The notes below the pieces were generated by a model. It was not told where the DNA came from, searched no databases, and saw only the letters and a list, made by a program, of their open reading frames with translations. The translations under genes were made by a program, and so were the position numbers. A DNA stretch of 64,000 nt. Origin: Tragulus kanchil. Its lineage: Eukaryota > Chordata > Mammalia > Artiodactyla > Tragulidae. The stretch is taken from the NCBI GenBank assembly GCA_022376925.1, contig JAIOJX010000025.1, forward strand, positions 144,915,301 to 144,979,300, given 5' to 3'. Every line of letters begins with the position of its first letter. The stretch's first letter is position 1. Positions 49,141 through 57,660 of this stretch are shown here, one piece after another.

Positions 49141-49272
49141 ACTTGGAGAAGGAAATGGCAACCCACTCCAGTTCACTTGCCTGAGAAATCCAGTGCACAG
49201 AGGAACCTGGTGGGCTACAGTCCTTGGGATCACAAAAGTATCAGACGTGACTTTGCGACTAAACAAAATCAA
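49141..49272 (+). mobile_element. Bov-A2/BovB-tail 3' half
   Basis: 'ttggagaaggaaatggcaac', 'ccactccagttcacttgcct', 'tggtgggctacagtccttgg' and 'atcagacgtgactttgcgac' are the 3' half of Bov-A2. The head is absent. Confidence 0.9.
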
Positions 49273-49652
49273 CTTAAGGACTGATTTGATTGATTGATGT
49301 TTGGATGACACATAATGTTTGAACTATATAAGGCTATTAATTCAGTGTGAAGAGAGATATGTCACATCATAAAGCATACCCAAAAATGAAAATACATTAT
49401 TATAATATCTTAACACTTATTTTTGGGTCCACAGGGCAGGCACATCATGGACAAGTATCGTACATCTCTCCACCTATTCACCTTGACTCTGATCTGGAGA
49501 GACCTCCTGTTAGAGGTGAGTTGTATTCTTTTTTTTATTATTTAAAGAAAAATTCTATTCATTGATGAAGATAATTGAAGATGATTGTAAATATGTATCT
49601 TACAATATATACTGTGCAGTGTCTGTTTAAAAATAAATAAATAAAAGCAGAA

Positions 49653-49926
49653 GGATGGCCTTCTCTGGTGGTCCAGTGGGTAAGGACACCAACTTGCAGT
49701 GCAGGGGGTGCTGGTTTGATCCCTGGCCTGGAAGGATCCCATATGCTGCGCTGAGCGGCTGGAACAATGTGTCCAATTACCAAGCCACAGTTCTGGAGTG
49801 CATGTGCCCAGAGCCGGTGCTCTGCGACGAGAGAGGCCACTGAGATGGGAGGCCCACACAGTCCAGAAGAGCAAAGATGGATGAGAACAAATAAATGAAA
49901 GACCAATAGAAATGGCCAAAAAAAAG
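49653..49926 (+). mobile_element. Bov-tA SINE
   Basis: 'ggccttctctggtggtccag', 'gatccctggcctggaagg', 'ctgagcggctggaacaatg', 'gagaggccactgagatggga' and 'gaccaatagaaatggcc' are followed by a short A tail. The five open frames on both strands are SINE shadows. Confidence 0.94.
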
Positions 49927-50182
49927 GAAAATGGTTTGTAAGGAATATGATAACAGAATGTAAGTCTTATTTATAAACTAAATGTGAAATAACGTTTTGA
50001 GAGATGCCTGTAAACCAAAGAAAAAATGGGCTCCATATTTAAAGACTAATTGAAAACAAACGTAGATTTACACATTACCAGATAAGCATTACTTCTTTTT
50101 GCTGGAATTTACCTTTTCTACTATCCTATTTTTCTTTTTTCAGTAAATTTAACGCTATCTTAATCTAAGTTACGTTGACAAA
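49927..50182. other. Single-copy AT-rich stretch
   Basis: Nothing recognised. Confidence 0.5.
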
Positions 50183-50217
50183 TTTATTTCCTTGCAAATT
50201 GATGTCTTATGTTTTAT

Positions 50218-50498
50218 TTTTTATTTTACATTTTTTGGTGTGGTCACTTCTGTTGGTCGTTAGTTTATTTATTTTCATCCACCTTTGTTCTTTGGCCTGT
50301 GTGGGCCTCCCATTGCAGTGACCTCTCCTATAGCAGAGCACCGGCTCTAGATGCATGTGCTCCAGAGAGCTGGCTGGCAGTTGGACACAAGGGTCCAGCC
50401 ACTCCGCGCCATTTGGGATCTCACCATGCCAGGGATCGAACTGGCGGCCCTTTCAGTGCAAGGTGGACTCTTTACCCACTGGACCACCAGGAAAGACC
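50218..50498 (-). mobile_element. Bov-tA SINE (first of a tandem pair)
   Basis: The plus strand shows the reverse of Bov-tA, ending in 'ccaccaggaaagacc'. It is flanked by 'tgatgtcttat' at 50200-50210 and 50499-50509, a perfect 11-base target duplication. A 223-codon frame running through this and the next SINE is not a gene. Confidence 0.94.
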
Positions 50499-50512
50499 TG
50501 ATGTCTTATTAT

Positions 50513-50824
50513 TTTTTTTTTATTATTATTTATCTTTTGGAGGGAGGGGGATGGGCGGTCTACTTCTATTGATCTTTCATTTCTCCATTTTCATCCGTCT
50601 TTGTTCTTTGGCTCCTGTGGGCCTCCCACCTGGTGGCCACTGTTGTCGCAGAGCACCTGCTCGGGGCACATGCGCTCCAGAGCTCCAGCTCGGTAATTGG
50701 ACACATTGGTCCAGCCGCTCCGCAGCACGTGGGATCTTCCAAGGCCAGGGATCGAACCGGCGCCCCTTGCACTGCAAGGCGGTGTCCTTACCCACCAGGG
50801 GAACCAGGGACCACCAGGGGAAGC
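50513..50824 (-). mobile_element. Bov-tA SINE (second of a tandem pair)
   Basis: A second reverse-oriented Bov-tA follows immediately, with 'tgtcttatgttttatttt' after its end, which repeats the sequence before the first SINE. Its head region has a short internal repeat ('ccaccaggggaa' twice near 50792-50822). Confidence 0.93.
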
Positions 50825-50969
50825 CTGTGTCTTATGTTTTATTTTGTTTAAGTTGTTTTAGTATTAATATGATAATTTAGTTTCAAGATATTTAAATTAA
50901 TATTATATATTTAAATTGACATCATCTGTTAAAATATTTTAAAATAACTAGTCATAATATGTAAAAATT

Positions 50970-51003
50970 GGGCTTCCCTGGTGGTCCAGTGGGTAAGGAC
51001 ACT
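50970..51003 (+). mobile_element. Bov-tA head fragment, 34 bp
   Basis: 'gggcttccctggtggtccag' plus 'tgggtaaggacac' matches only the Bov-tA 5' end, directly followed by unrelated L2-like sequence. Confidence 0.85.
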
Positions 51004-51004
51004 G

Positions 51005-51240
51005 CTTTATTTTCAGTTCCTCTGCTTAGCCTTTGCTGGCCATGTTTTAAGCAAGAGCTAGGTGCATACCTCTGTCCTCCAGATACCCCCATGCCTGCCT
51101 CAGTTATTCCACCTAAGACACTGCATTTTATTTTTCAGTGAGAATGTTTCCCTCTCTCTTCTTTAAGGTCCTTGAGGGCAAAAGGGTTGTAATTATTATT
51201 TCTCCTCCAGTCACTGGTGTTTGCTTGGCACAGAATAGGA
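51005..51240 (+). mobile_element. L2 LINE 3' end relic, first copy (cut)
   Basis: 'ttaaggtccttgagggcaaa', 'agggttgtaattattatttc' and 'gtttgcttggcacagaatag' follow the L2 3' end. It is cut at the duplication junction before the terminal tail. Confidence 0.75.
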
Positions 51241-51315
51241 ACCTTTTTCCAGTGCATTACTTCTTGTGATGGTCAAGTTAGTTTATTTCCTTGCAAATTG
51301 ATGTCTTATGTTTTA

Positions 51316-51595
51316 TTTTATTTTACATTTTTTGGTGTGGTCACTTCTGTTGGTCGTTAGTTTATTTATTTTCATCCACCTTTGTTCTTTGGCCTGTGTG
51401 GGCCTCCCATTGCAGTGACCTCTCCTATAGCAGAGCACCGGCTCTAGATGCATGTGCTCCAGAGAGCTGGCTGGCAGTTGGACACAAGGGTCCAGCCACT
51501 CCGCGCCATTTGGGATCTCACCATGCCAGGGATCGAACTGGCGGCCCTTTCAGTGCAAGGTGGACTCTTTACCCACTGGACCACCAGGAAAGACC
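51316..51595 (-). mobile_element. Bov-tA SINE, duplicate of 50218-50498
   Basis: The same element displaced by 1097 bases. Confidence 0.93.
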
Positions 51596-51609
51596 TGATG
51601 TCTTATTAT

Positions 51610-51921
51610 TTTTTTTTTATTATTATTTATCTTTTGGAGGGAGGGGGATGGGCGGTCTACTTCTATTGATCTTTCATTTCTCCATTTTCATCCGTCTTTG
51701 TTCTTTGGCTCCTGTGGGCCTCCCACCGCGGTGGCCACTGTCGTCGCAGAGCACCGGTTCTGGGCGCACGCGCACCAGAGCTCCAGCTCGGTAATTGGAC
51801 ACATTGGTCCAGCCGCTCCGCAGCACGTGGGATCTTCCAAGGCCAGGGATCGAACCGGCGCCCCTTGCACTGCAAGGCGGTGTCCTTACCCACCAGGGGA
51901 ACCAGGGACCACCAGGGGAAG
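51610..51921 (-). mobile_element. Bov-tA SINE, duplicate of 50513-50824 with differences
   Basis: The same element displaced by 1097 bases. In 51727-51787 it keeps CpGs ('ccgcggtgg', 'gtcgtcgc', 'cgcacgcgc') where the first copy reads differently. Confidence 0.93.
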
Positions 51922-52069
51922 CCTGTGTCTTATGTTTTATTTTGTTTAAGTTGTTTTAGTATTAATATGATAATTTAGTTTCAAGATATTTAAATTAATA
52001 TTATATATTTAAATTGACATCATCTGTTAAAATATTTTTAAAAATAACTAGTCATAATATGTAAAAATT

Positions 52070-52103
52070 GGGCTTCCCTGGTGGTCCAGTGGGTAAGGAC
52101 ACT
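52070..52103 (+). mobile_element. Bov-tA head fragment, duplicate
   Basis: The same 34-base fragment displaced by 1100 bases. Confidence 0.85.
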
Positions 52104-52104
52104 G

Positions 52105-52375
52105 CTTTATTTTCAGTTCCTCTGCTTAGCCTTTGCTGGCCATGTTTTAAGCAAGAGCTAGGTGCATACCTCTGTCCTCCAGATACCCCCATGCCTGCCT
52201 CAGTTATTCCACCTAAGACACTGCATTTTATTTTTCAGTGAGAATGTTTCCCTCTCTCTTCTTTAAGGTCCTTGAGGGCAAAAGGGTTGTAATTATTATT
52301 TCTCCTCCAGTCACTGGTGTTTGCTTGGCACAGAATAGGAACTCATATAATGATTTCTGTCTAAGTGACTGAAAG
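52105..52375 (+). mobile_element. L2 LINE 3' end relic, second copy (complete end)
   Basis: The same relic, continuing with 'aactcatataatgatttctg', matching the expected L2 end, so this copy shows the true continuation. Confidence 0.75.
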
Positions 52376-52640
52376 TGAATGTGACAACCTAAATTGTGAT
52401 GGATGCGCCCTTATTTTTTAAAGAAGGAAACTGAGCACGGATAAGAGAATTTCACAAAGAGAAAGCAGAATATGGGTTTGTAAAAGTTGTGATCTTTTTA
52501 AGGAAATGCACTAGGTGCACAGTGAAATTGGAACAGTTTTAGAGGAAGAGACTGGAAAGATGAGGCAGACTGTGAAGGACTACATGGCATATGCCAAGAA
52601 GTTTGTCTTTTATCCTGGAAAAATGTTATCAAATATTTCT
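52376..52640. other. Single-copy stretch before the pseudogene
   Basis: No gene recognised. The 62-codon frame at 52515-52703 runs into the poly-T tract and is not supported. Confidence 0.5.
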
Positions 52641-53577
52641 CTCTTTTTTTTTTTTTTGAATTTTTTTTTGTTTTTATGTTATTGGGCTCCGGGGATGGGA
52701 TGAGGAATACTTCTATAAGTTACACCCCGCTGGAGAGATGTCCGTTCTGGTTTTCCTGGGATAGCTTTCGGAGTTTTTTCTTTTTCTTGGAGCTGCTGCT
52801 CTTTCTGCTGGCAGCAGCCTCTTCAGTCCACTGCTGAGTGACTCTTCCTTGAAGACAGTTTCCTCTTTTTCTTGGAGACCCTTTTGTTTTCCGACTCTTC
52901 AGGGTCACTGTCTGGTTGCTCTTTGGGAAAAGATTTCTTCCTCTTGGAGCACCAGCTGTCTCTTAAAGAACACTACTAACTAGCTCCTCTTTGGAAAAAG
53001 ATTGTTTTTTTCTTGGGTTTGGAAACGGAGACAGGTGGGTCTTCCATTCCATTTTCCTGAGGAGCCTCATGGGACTTTTGCTCTTTCTTGTTTTGGGGTC
53101 TTTCACTTGTCTCCTCACACTCCTCCAAGGCTCTACTATTTTCTGAAGATGCCTGGGAAATTGCAGCCAGCCTCTTTCTTTTCCTTCTAATGTTTCTTCT
53201 CCTGTTTCTCAAGCTTCCTAGTAATCTCAGCAACTGTTTCCTCTGCCTGAACCATTGCCTCCTTCATGACATCCAGATTCTTTCGTGGAATCTCTCCAGT
53301 CTCATACAAGGACAGCTACTTCTCAACTTGTTCTTGAAACTTCTCCCCCAAAACACTGGTGGGCACCTCAGAGAAACAGTCAATTCATGAGGGAAAACTA
53401 CATTTGTTTGCCAGGTATCAGGAGATGCGGCCTTTGTTTTTAGCAGCTGTTCAGCCAATGAAGGTAGAGTGGAAAATGAATCCATATTTTGGGGTGTTGC
53501 CCCTTGTCTTCAAGGCTCTGGAAACGTGGTCCCTTTGCTGGGCCCAGGGAATCACTCAGACACCAGGGCTGCATCAT
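52641..53577 (-). pseudogene. NOP56: NOP56 processed pseudogene, 5'-truncated
   Basis: NOP56 is a core protein of box C/D snoRNPs in the nucleolus. Reading the minus strand from about 53565 downward gives, with breaks: 'RALKTRGNTPKYGFIFHSTF', 'IG*TAAKNKGRIS*YLANKC', '*IDCFSEVPTSVLGEK', 'LSLYETGEIPRKNLDVMKEA', 'AEITRKLEKQEK', then 'RLAAISQASSENSRALEECE', 'ENGMEDPPVSVSKPKKK' and the Lys-rich end 'KSSSSKKKKKLRKLSQE'. This is the C-terminal portion of NOP56 in continuous order without introns. A poly(A) tail appears as T/A-rich runs at 52642-52671. Four in-frame stops were read, at 53316-53318, 53385-53387, 53418-53420 and 53451-53453, plus frameshifts near 52909-52975. A possible target duplication 'atatttct' lies at 52633-52640 and 53578-53585. 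It is a dead retrocopy. Identity is from memory of the human protein. Confidence 0.92.
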
Positions 53578-54425
53578 ATATTTCTAATTAAAGAAAAAAC
53601 AATTCTTAAGTTAGTGGGGTGTTACATGGCAACATTGTCAGTTCTTGATATGAGAAAAATATCTCTGAAATCAATGTAGATGAGGAAAGACAGACAGAGG
53701 GAGGCTGTTTGAGTAATCCAGATAAAAGATGACTGGGAAATTAGCAGTGTGTTGGTGGCAGTGGTAGGGTCTGAGAAGTATTTTGAGGAGACATAACATT
53801 GGTTGAACAGATACAGGTAAAGGAGCAGAAATAACTCTAAGATTTCTATATTGATTAACTACCAGAATGCATATAACATAATTTCTTCTCATGAGGAAGA
53901 GATGAATTTTGAATGGATGCCTTGTTTTAAACATGCTAATTCTTAGTAAAATGTTGTTCCCACCAAAGATGGCAACCTATTTATGCAAGTTGATGACTTT
54001 AATTCAGTTCTTCATAAACAATCCCAGTATGATTTGGGAAGAGGATTGTATAGTCCTGAGTAGGGTAGTGTTATCATCAACTCCAGAACTTAGTGGCTTA
54101 AAACAAAAAACATTTTTTTTTACAGTTCTCAGAGTCGGTCGAATCGCATATATGCTGACTTGACTAAGACTGGATATTTTATATGTGGCAAGCTGGTCGG
54201 TTTTTCAGGGGAGGAAACGCACAAGTTTAGTAGCCACTTTGATGTCCTCTGGGATGGTAGCCATGTGACTCTCATCTGCCAGCAGGCTAGCACCAACTCA
54301 TTCCCATTGCTACATGATTCCCAGCAATACATAGGAAAGTCTCAGAGTTCAGGTGTTGTTCAGAACTGTTTGGGTCATGTTTCCTTTGTCCTTTGGATCA
54401 AAGTCAGTCACATAGCAAACCCCAG
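53578..54425. other. Stretch upstream of the pseudogene, duplicated
   Basis: No gene or repeat family recognised. The 84-127 codon open frames occur in both copies and show no feature I can support as coding. Confidence 0.45.
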
Positions 54426-54677
54426 ACTTGTTCTTGAAACTTCTCCCCCAAAACACTGGTGGGCACCTCAGAGAAACAGTCAATTCATGAGGGAAAACTA
54501 CATTTGTTTGCCAGGTATCAGGAGATGCGGCCTTTGTTTTTAGCAGCTGTTCAGCCAATGAAGGTAGAGTGGAAAATGAATCCATATTTTGGGGTGTTGC
54601 CCCTTGTCTTCAAGGCTCTGGAAACGTGGTCCCTTTGCTGGGCCCAGGGAATCACTCAGACACCAGGGCTGCATCAT
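54426..54677 (-). pseudogene. NOP56: NOP56 pseudogene 5' part, duplicate fragment
   Basis: Repeats 53326-53577, including the three opal stops. It has no continuation toward the NOP56 C-terminus because it is cut at the duplication junction 54426. It belongs to tandem duplication 18 and is not a separate retrocopy. Confidence 0.9.
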
Positions 54678-55594
54678 ATATTTCTAATTAAAGAAAAAAC
54701 AATTCTTAAGTTAGTGGGGTGTTACATGGCAACATTGTCAGTTCTTGATATGAGAAAAATATCTCTGAAATCAATGTAGATGAGGAAAGACAGACAGAGG
54801 GAGGCTGTTTGAGTAATCCAGATAAAAGATGACTGGGAAATTAGCAGTGTGTTGGTGGCAGTGGTAGGGTCTGAGAAGTATTTTGAGGAGACATAACATT
54901 GGTTGAACAGATACAGGTAAAGGAGCAGAAATAACTCTAAGATTTCTATATTGATTAACTACCAGAATGCATATAACATAATTTCTTCTCATGAGGAAGA
55001 GATGAATTTTGAATGGATGCCTTGTTTTAAACATGCTAATTCTTAGTAAAATGTTGTTCCCACCAAAGATGGCAACCTATTTATGCAAGTTGATGACTTT
55101 AATTCAGTTCTTCATAAACAATCCCAGTATGATTTGGGAAGAGGATTGTATAGTCCTGAGTAGGGTAGTGTTATCATCAACTCCAGAACTTAGTGGCTTA
55201 AAACAAAAAACATTTTTTTTTACAGTTCTCAGAGTCGGTCGAATCGCATATATGCTGACTTGACTAAGACTGGATATTTTATATGTGGCAAGCTGGTCGG
55301 TTTTTCAGGGGAGGAAACGCACAAGTTTAGTAGCCACTTTGATGTCCTCTGGGATGGTAGCCATGTGACTCTCATCTGCCAGCAGGCTAGCACCAACTCA
55401 TTCCCATTGCTACATGATTCCCAGCAATACATAGGAAAGTCTCAGAGTTCAGGTGTTGTTCAGAACTGTTTGGGTCATGTTTCCTTTGTCCTTTGGATCA
55501 AAGTCAGTCACATAGCAAACCCCAGACTTAATAATGGACTCCATCTCTTGATGGAGGAACCACAATCCAAAGGACTGTGGATACAAGAAGAAGA

Positions 55595-55725
55595 GGATTG
55601 GGCTAGTTCAGCCTACAGTAGTCTTGCCTGGAGGACCCCATGGAAAGAGGAGCCTGGTGGGCTATAGTCCATAGGGTCACAAAGATCAAACACAGCTGAA
55701 GTGATTTATTACACATGCATGCAAC
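55595..55725 (+). mobile_element. Bov-A/BovB-tail fragment
   Basis: 'cagtagtcttgcctggagga', 'gagcctggtgggctatagtc', 'catagggtcacaaagatcaa' and 'acacagctgaagtgattta' form the 3' part of a Bov-A type SINE. Confidence 0.85.
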
Positions 55726-55849
55726 CTATTATAGCTAGGCTGATAAAAAATAAACTAAATTTAGAATGAAGTTTGACAAAAATTGAGTGATAAAATGAAG
55801 ATATTTAGAGCCAATAAACTTACACTTGGGGGTTCTAGATCTTTCTTAT

Positions 55850-55985
55850 CTTTAGTTTCCTCAACTGCTACACAGAAGTTCAGAAATAAAAACTCAACAG
55901 TGTCTTTGTGAGGATTCGGGATGATATACAATAGTCTGGCATTTTGTAAGGCCTAGATAAAATATGGCTATTACTATGTACTTTT
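55850..55985 (+). mobile_element. MIR SINE relic
   Basis: 'ttagtttcctcaactgctac', 'tttgtgaggattcgggatga' and 'tatggctattactatgtac' follow the MIR 3' half. Confidence 0.7.
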
Positions 55986-56019
55986 GGGTTTGCTGTTACG
56001 GCATATGGGAAGAAATTGG

Positions 56020-56165
56020 GCCTTGAAGCCAGGCAGACCTACATGACCTTAGGCAGCTTTGTCTGTCATCTGTAAAACAAGGATATTAATACCACCCTGG
56101 CAAATTTATAAGAATAATAAAGTGAAATAGTTATTGTTAAGTTCCTGGCAAATAACCTGACATAA
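56020..56165 (+). mobile_element. MIR SINE relic
   Basis: 'tgaagccaggcagacctaca', 'catctgtaaaacaaggatat' and 'taataccaccctggc' match the MIR consensus from the tRNA-proximal part to the core. Confidence 0.78.
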
Positions 56166-56292
56166 ACTAGTCCCTGAAGAGTTAGTATGCAGGAAGGCAT
56201 TATTAACAGTCTCACTTTAACGTGGTATTGTCTTAGTAAAAATAGCAAAGAATGAGTTACTAGAATCTAACAGTGTCCTCTGCTTTATAAAA

Positions 56293-56508
56293 AAGTGAAA
56301 GTGTTGGCCCCTCAATCACACTGGCTCTTTGTGACCTCATGGACTGCAACCCCTTAGCTCCTCTGTCCATGGAGTATTCCAGGCAGGAATACTGGAGTGG
56401 GTAGCCATTCCTTTCTGTAGAGGATCTTCCCAACCTAGGAATCGAACTCAGGCCTCCTGCATTGGAAGCAGATTATTTTTTAACCATCTGAACCAGAAGG
56501 GATATCTG
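56293..56508 (-). mobile_element. Bov-A2 SINE
   Basis: The plus strand reads the reverse of Bov-A2: 'aagtgaaagtgttggcccct', 'gtgacctcatggactgcaac', 'ccaggcaggaatactggagt', 'gatcttcccaacctaggaat' and 'taaccatctgaaccagaagg'. Confidence 0.9.
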
Positions 56509-56947
56509 TCTCATATTGTGCTCTTCTTTAGAAGGGTTGTCCTGATAACTTGTATCTCTCAATATTTCTTCTGTATACCAGAAATCCTCTTAAACTACTC
56601 TGATTAATGTAGTTACAGTTATAGTCATTAGCACATGTGCTATAATGAACATTTAATTAGATAAATAAAGGTGTTTGTATAAATCACCAGAATAATACTG
56701 CAAAAGATCTTGTGCTTTTTCCATAAAATTATCTAATATTTCATTTAAAAATATTGAAAGCAGTGTAAAGTTGGTGATGCATTACTTTGTTCATGAAAAT
56801 CCATCTCAATAGTTTATTGCAACCTATTATAGCTAGGCTGATAAAAAATAAACTAAATTTAGAATGAAGTTTGACAAAAATTGAGTGATAAAATGAAGAT
56901 ATTTAGAGCCAATAAACTTACACTTGGGGGTTCTAGATCTTTCTTAT

Positions 56948-57083
56948 CTTTAGTTTCCTCAACTGCTACACAGAAGTTCAGAAATAAAAACTCAACAGTG
57001 TCTTTGTGAGGATTCGGGATGATATACAATAGTCTGGCATTTTGTAAGGCCTAGATAAAATATGGCTATTACTATGTACTTTT
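56948..57083 (+). mobile_element. MIR relic, duplicate of 55850-55985
   Basis: Displaced by 1098 bases. Confidence 0.7.
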
Positions 57084-57117
57084 GGGTTTGCTGTTACGGC
57101 ATATGGGAAGAAATTGG

Positions 57118-57263
57118 GCCTTGAAGCCAGGCAGACCTACATGACCTTAGGCAGCTTTGTCTGTCATCTGTAAAACAAGGATATTAATACCACCCTGGCA
57201 AATTTATAAGAATAATAAAGTGAAATAGTTATTGTTAAGTTCCTGGCAAATAACCTGACATAA
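57118..57263 (+). mobile_element. MIR relic, duplicate of 56020-56165
   Basis: Displaced by 1098 bases. Confidence 0.78.
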
Positions 57264-57390
57264 ACTAGTCCCTGAAGAGTTAGTATGCAGGAAGGCATTA
57301 TTAACAGTCTCACTTTAACGTGGTATTGTCTTAGTAAAAATAGCAAAGAATGAGTTACTAGAATCTAACAGTGTCCTCTGCTTTATAAAA

Positions 57391-57606
57391 AAGTGAAAGT
57401 GTTGGCCCCTCAATCACACTGGCTCTTTGTGACCTCATGGACTGCAACCCCTTAGCTCCTCTGTCCATGGAGTATTCCAGGCAGGAATACTGGAGTGGGT
57501 AGCCATTCCTTTCTGTAGAGGATCTTCCCAACCTAGGAATCGAACTCAGGCCTCCTGCATTGGAAGCAGATTATTTTTTAACCATCTGAACCAGAAGGGA
57601 TATCTG
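57391..57606 (-). mobile_element. Bov-A2 SINE, duplicate of 56293-56508
   Basis: Displaced by 1098 bases. Confidence 0.9.
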
Positions 57607-57660
57607 TCTCATATTGTGCTCTTCTTTAGAAGGGTTGTCCTGATAACTTGTATCTCTCAA

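Larger units (their letters stand above)
50183..52344. repeat. Tandem duplication 17 (unit about 1098 bp)
   Basis: 50183-51281 is repeated as 51282-52344, with offset 1099 falling to 1097. The first-unit tail after 'cacagaataggaac' (51229-51243) is unrelated to the L2 continuation found after 52344. The copies differ by several substitutions in the second Bov-tA (50630-50690 against 51727-51787). Confidence 0.96.
53326..55527. repeat. Tandem duplication 18 (unit 1100 bp)
   Basis: 53326-54425 is repeated as 54426-55527, apparently without length change. The junction lies in 'agacttgttc', combining 'cccagactt' (unit end) with 'caacttgttc' (unit start). It starts inside the NOP56 pseudogene, so the pseudogene's 5' 250 bases appear a second time. 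Confidence 0.97.

Noticed and set aside
50209..50880. 223-codon open frame, the longest in the window
   Set aside because: It runs through two antisense Bov-tA SINEs, and similar frames occur in every Bov-tA copy here. It is not a gene.
53359..55667. Open frames of 84-135 codons around 53.4-55.7 kb as novel small proteins
   Set aside because: Some lie antisense to the pseudogene, the rest show no recognisable domain, and most occur twice only because of the duplication.
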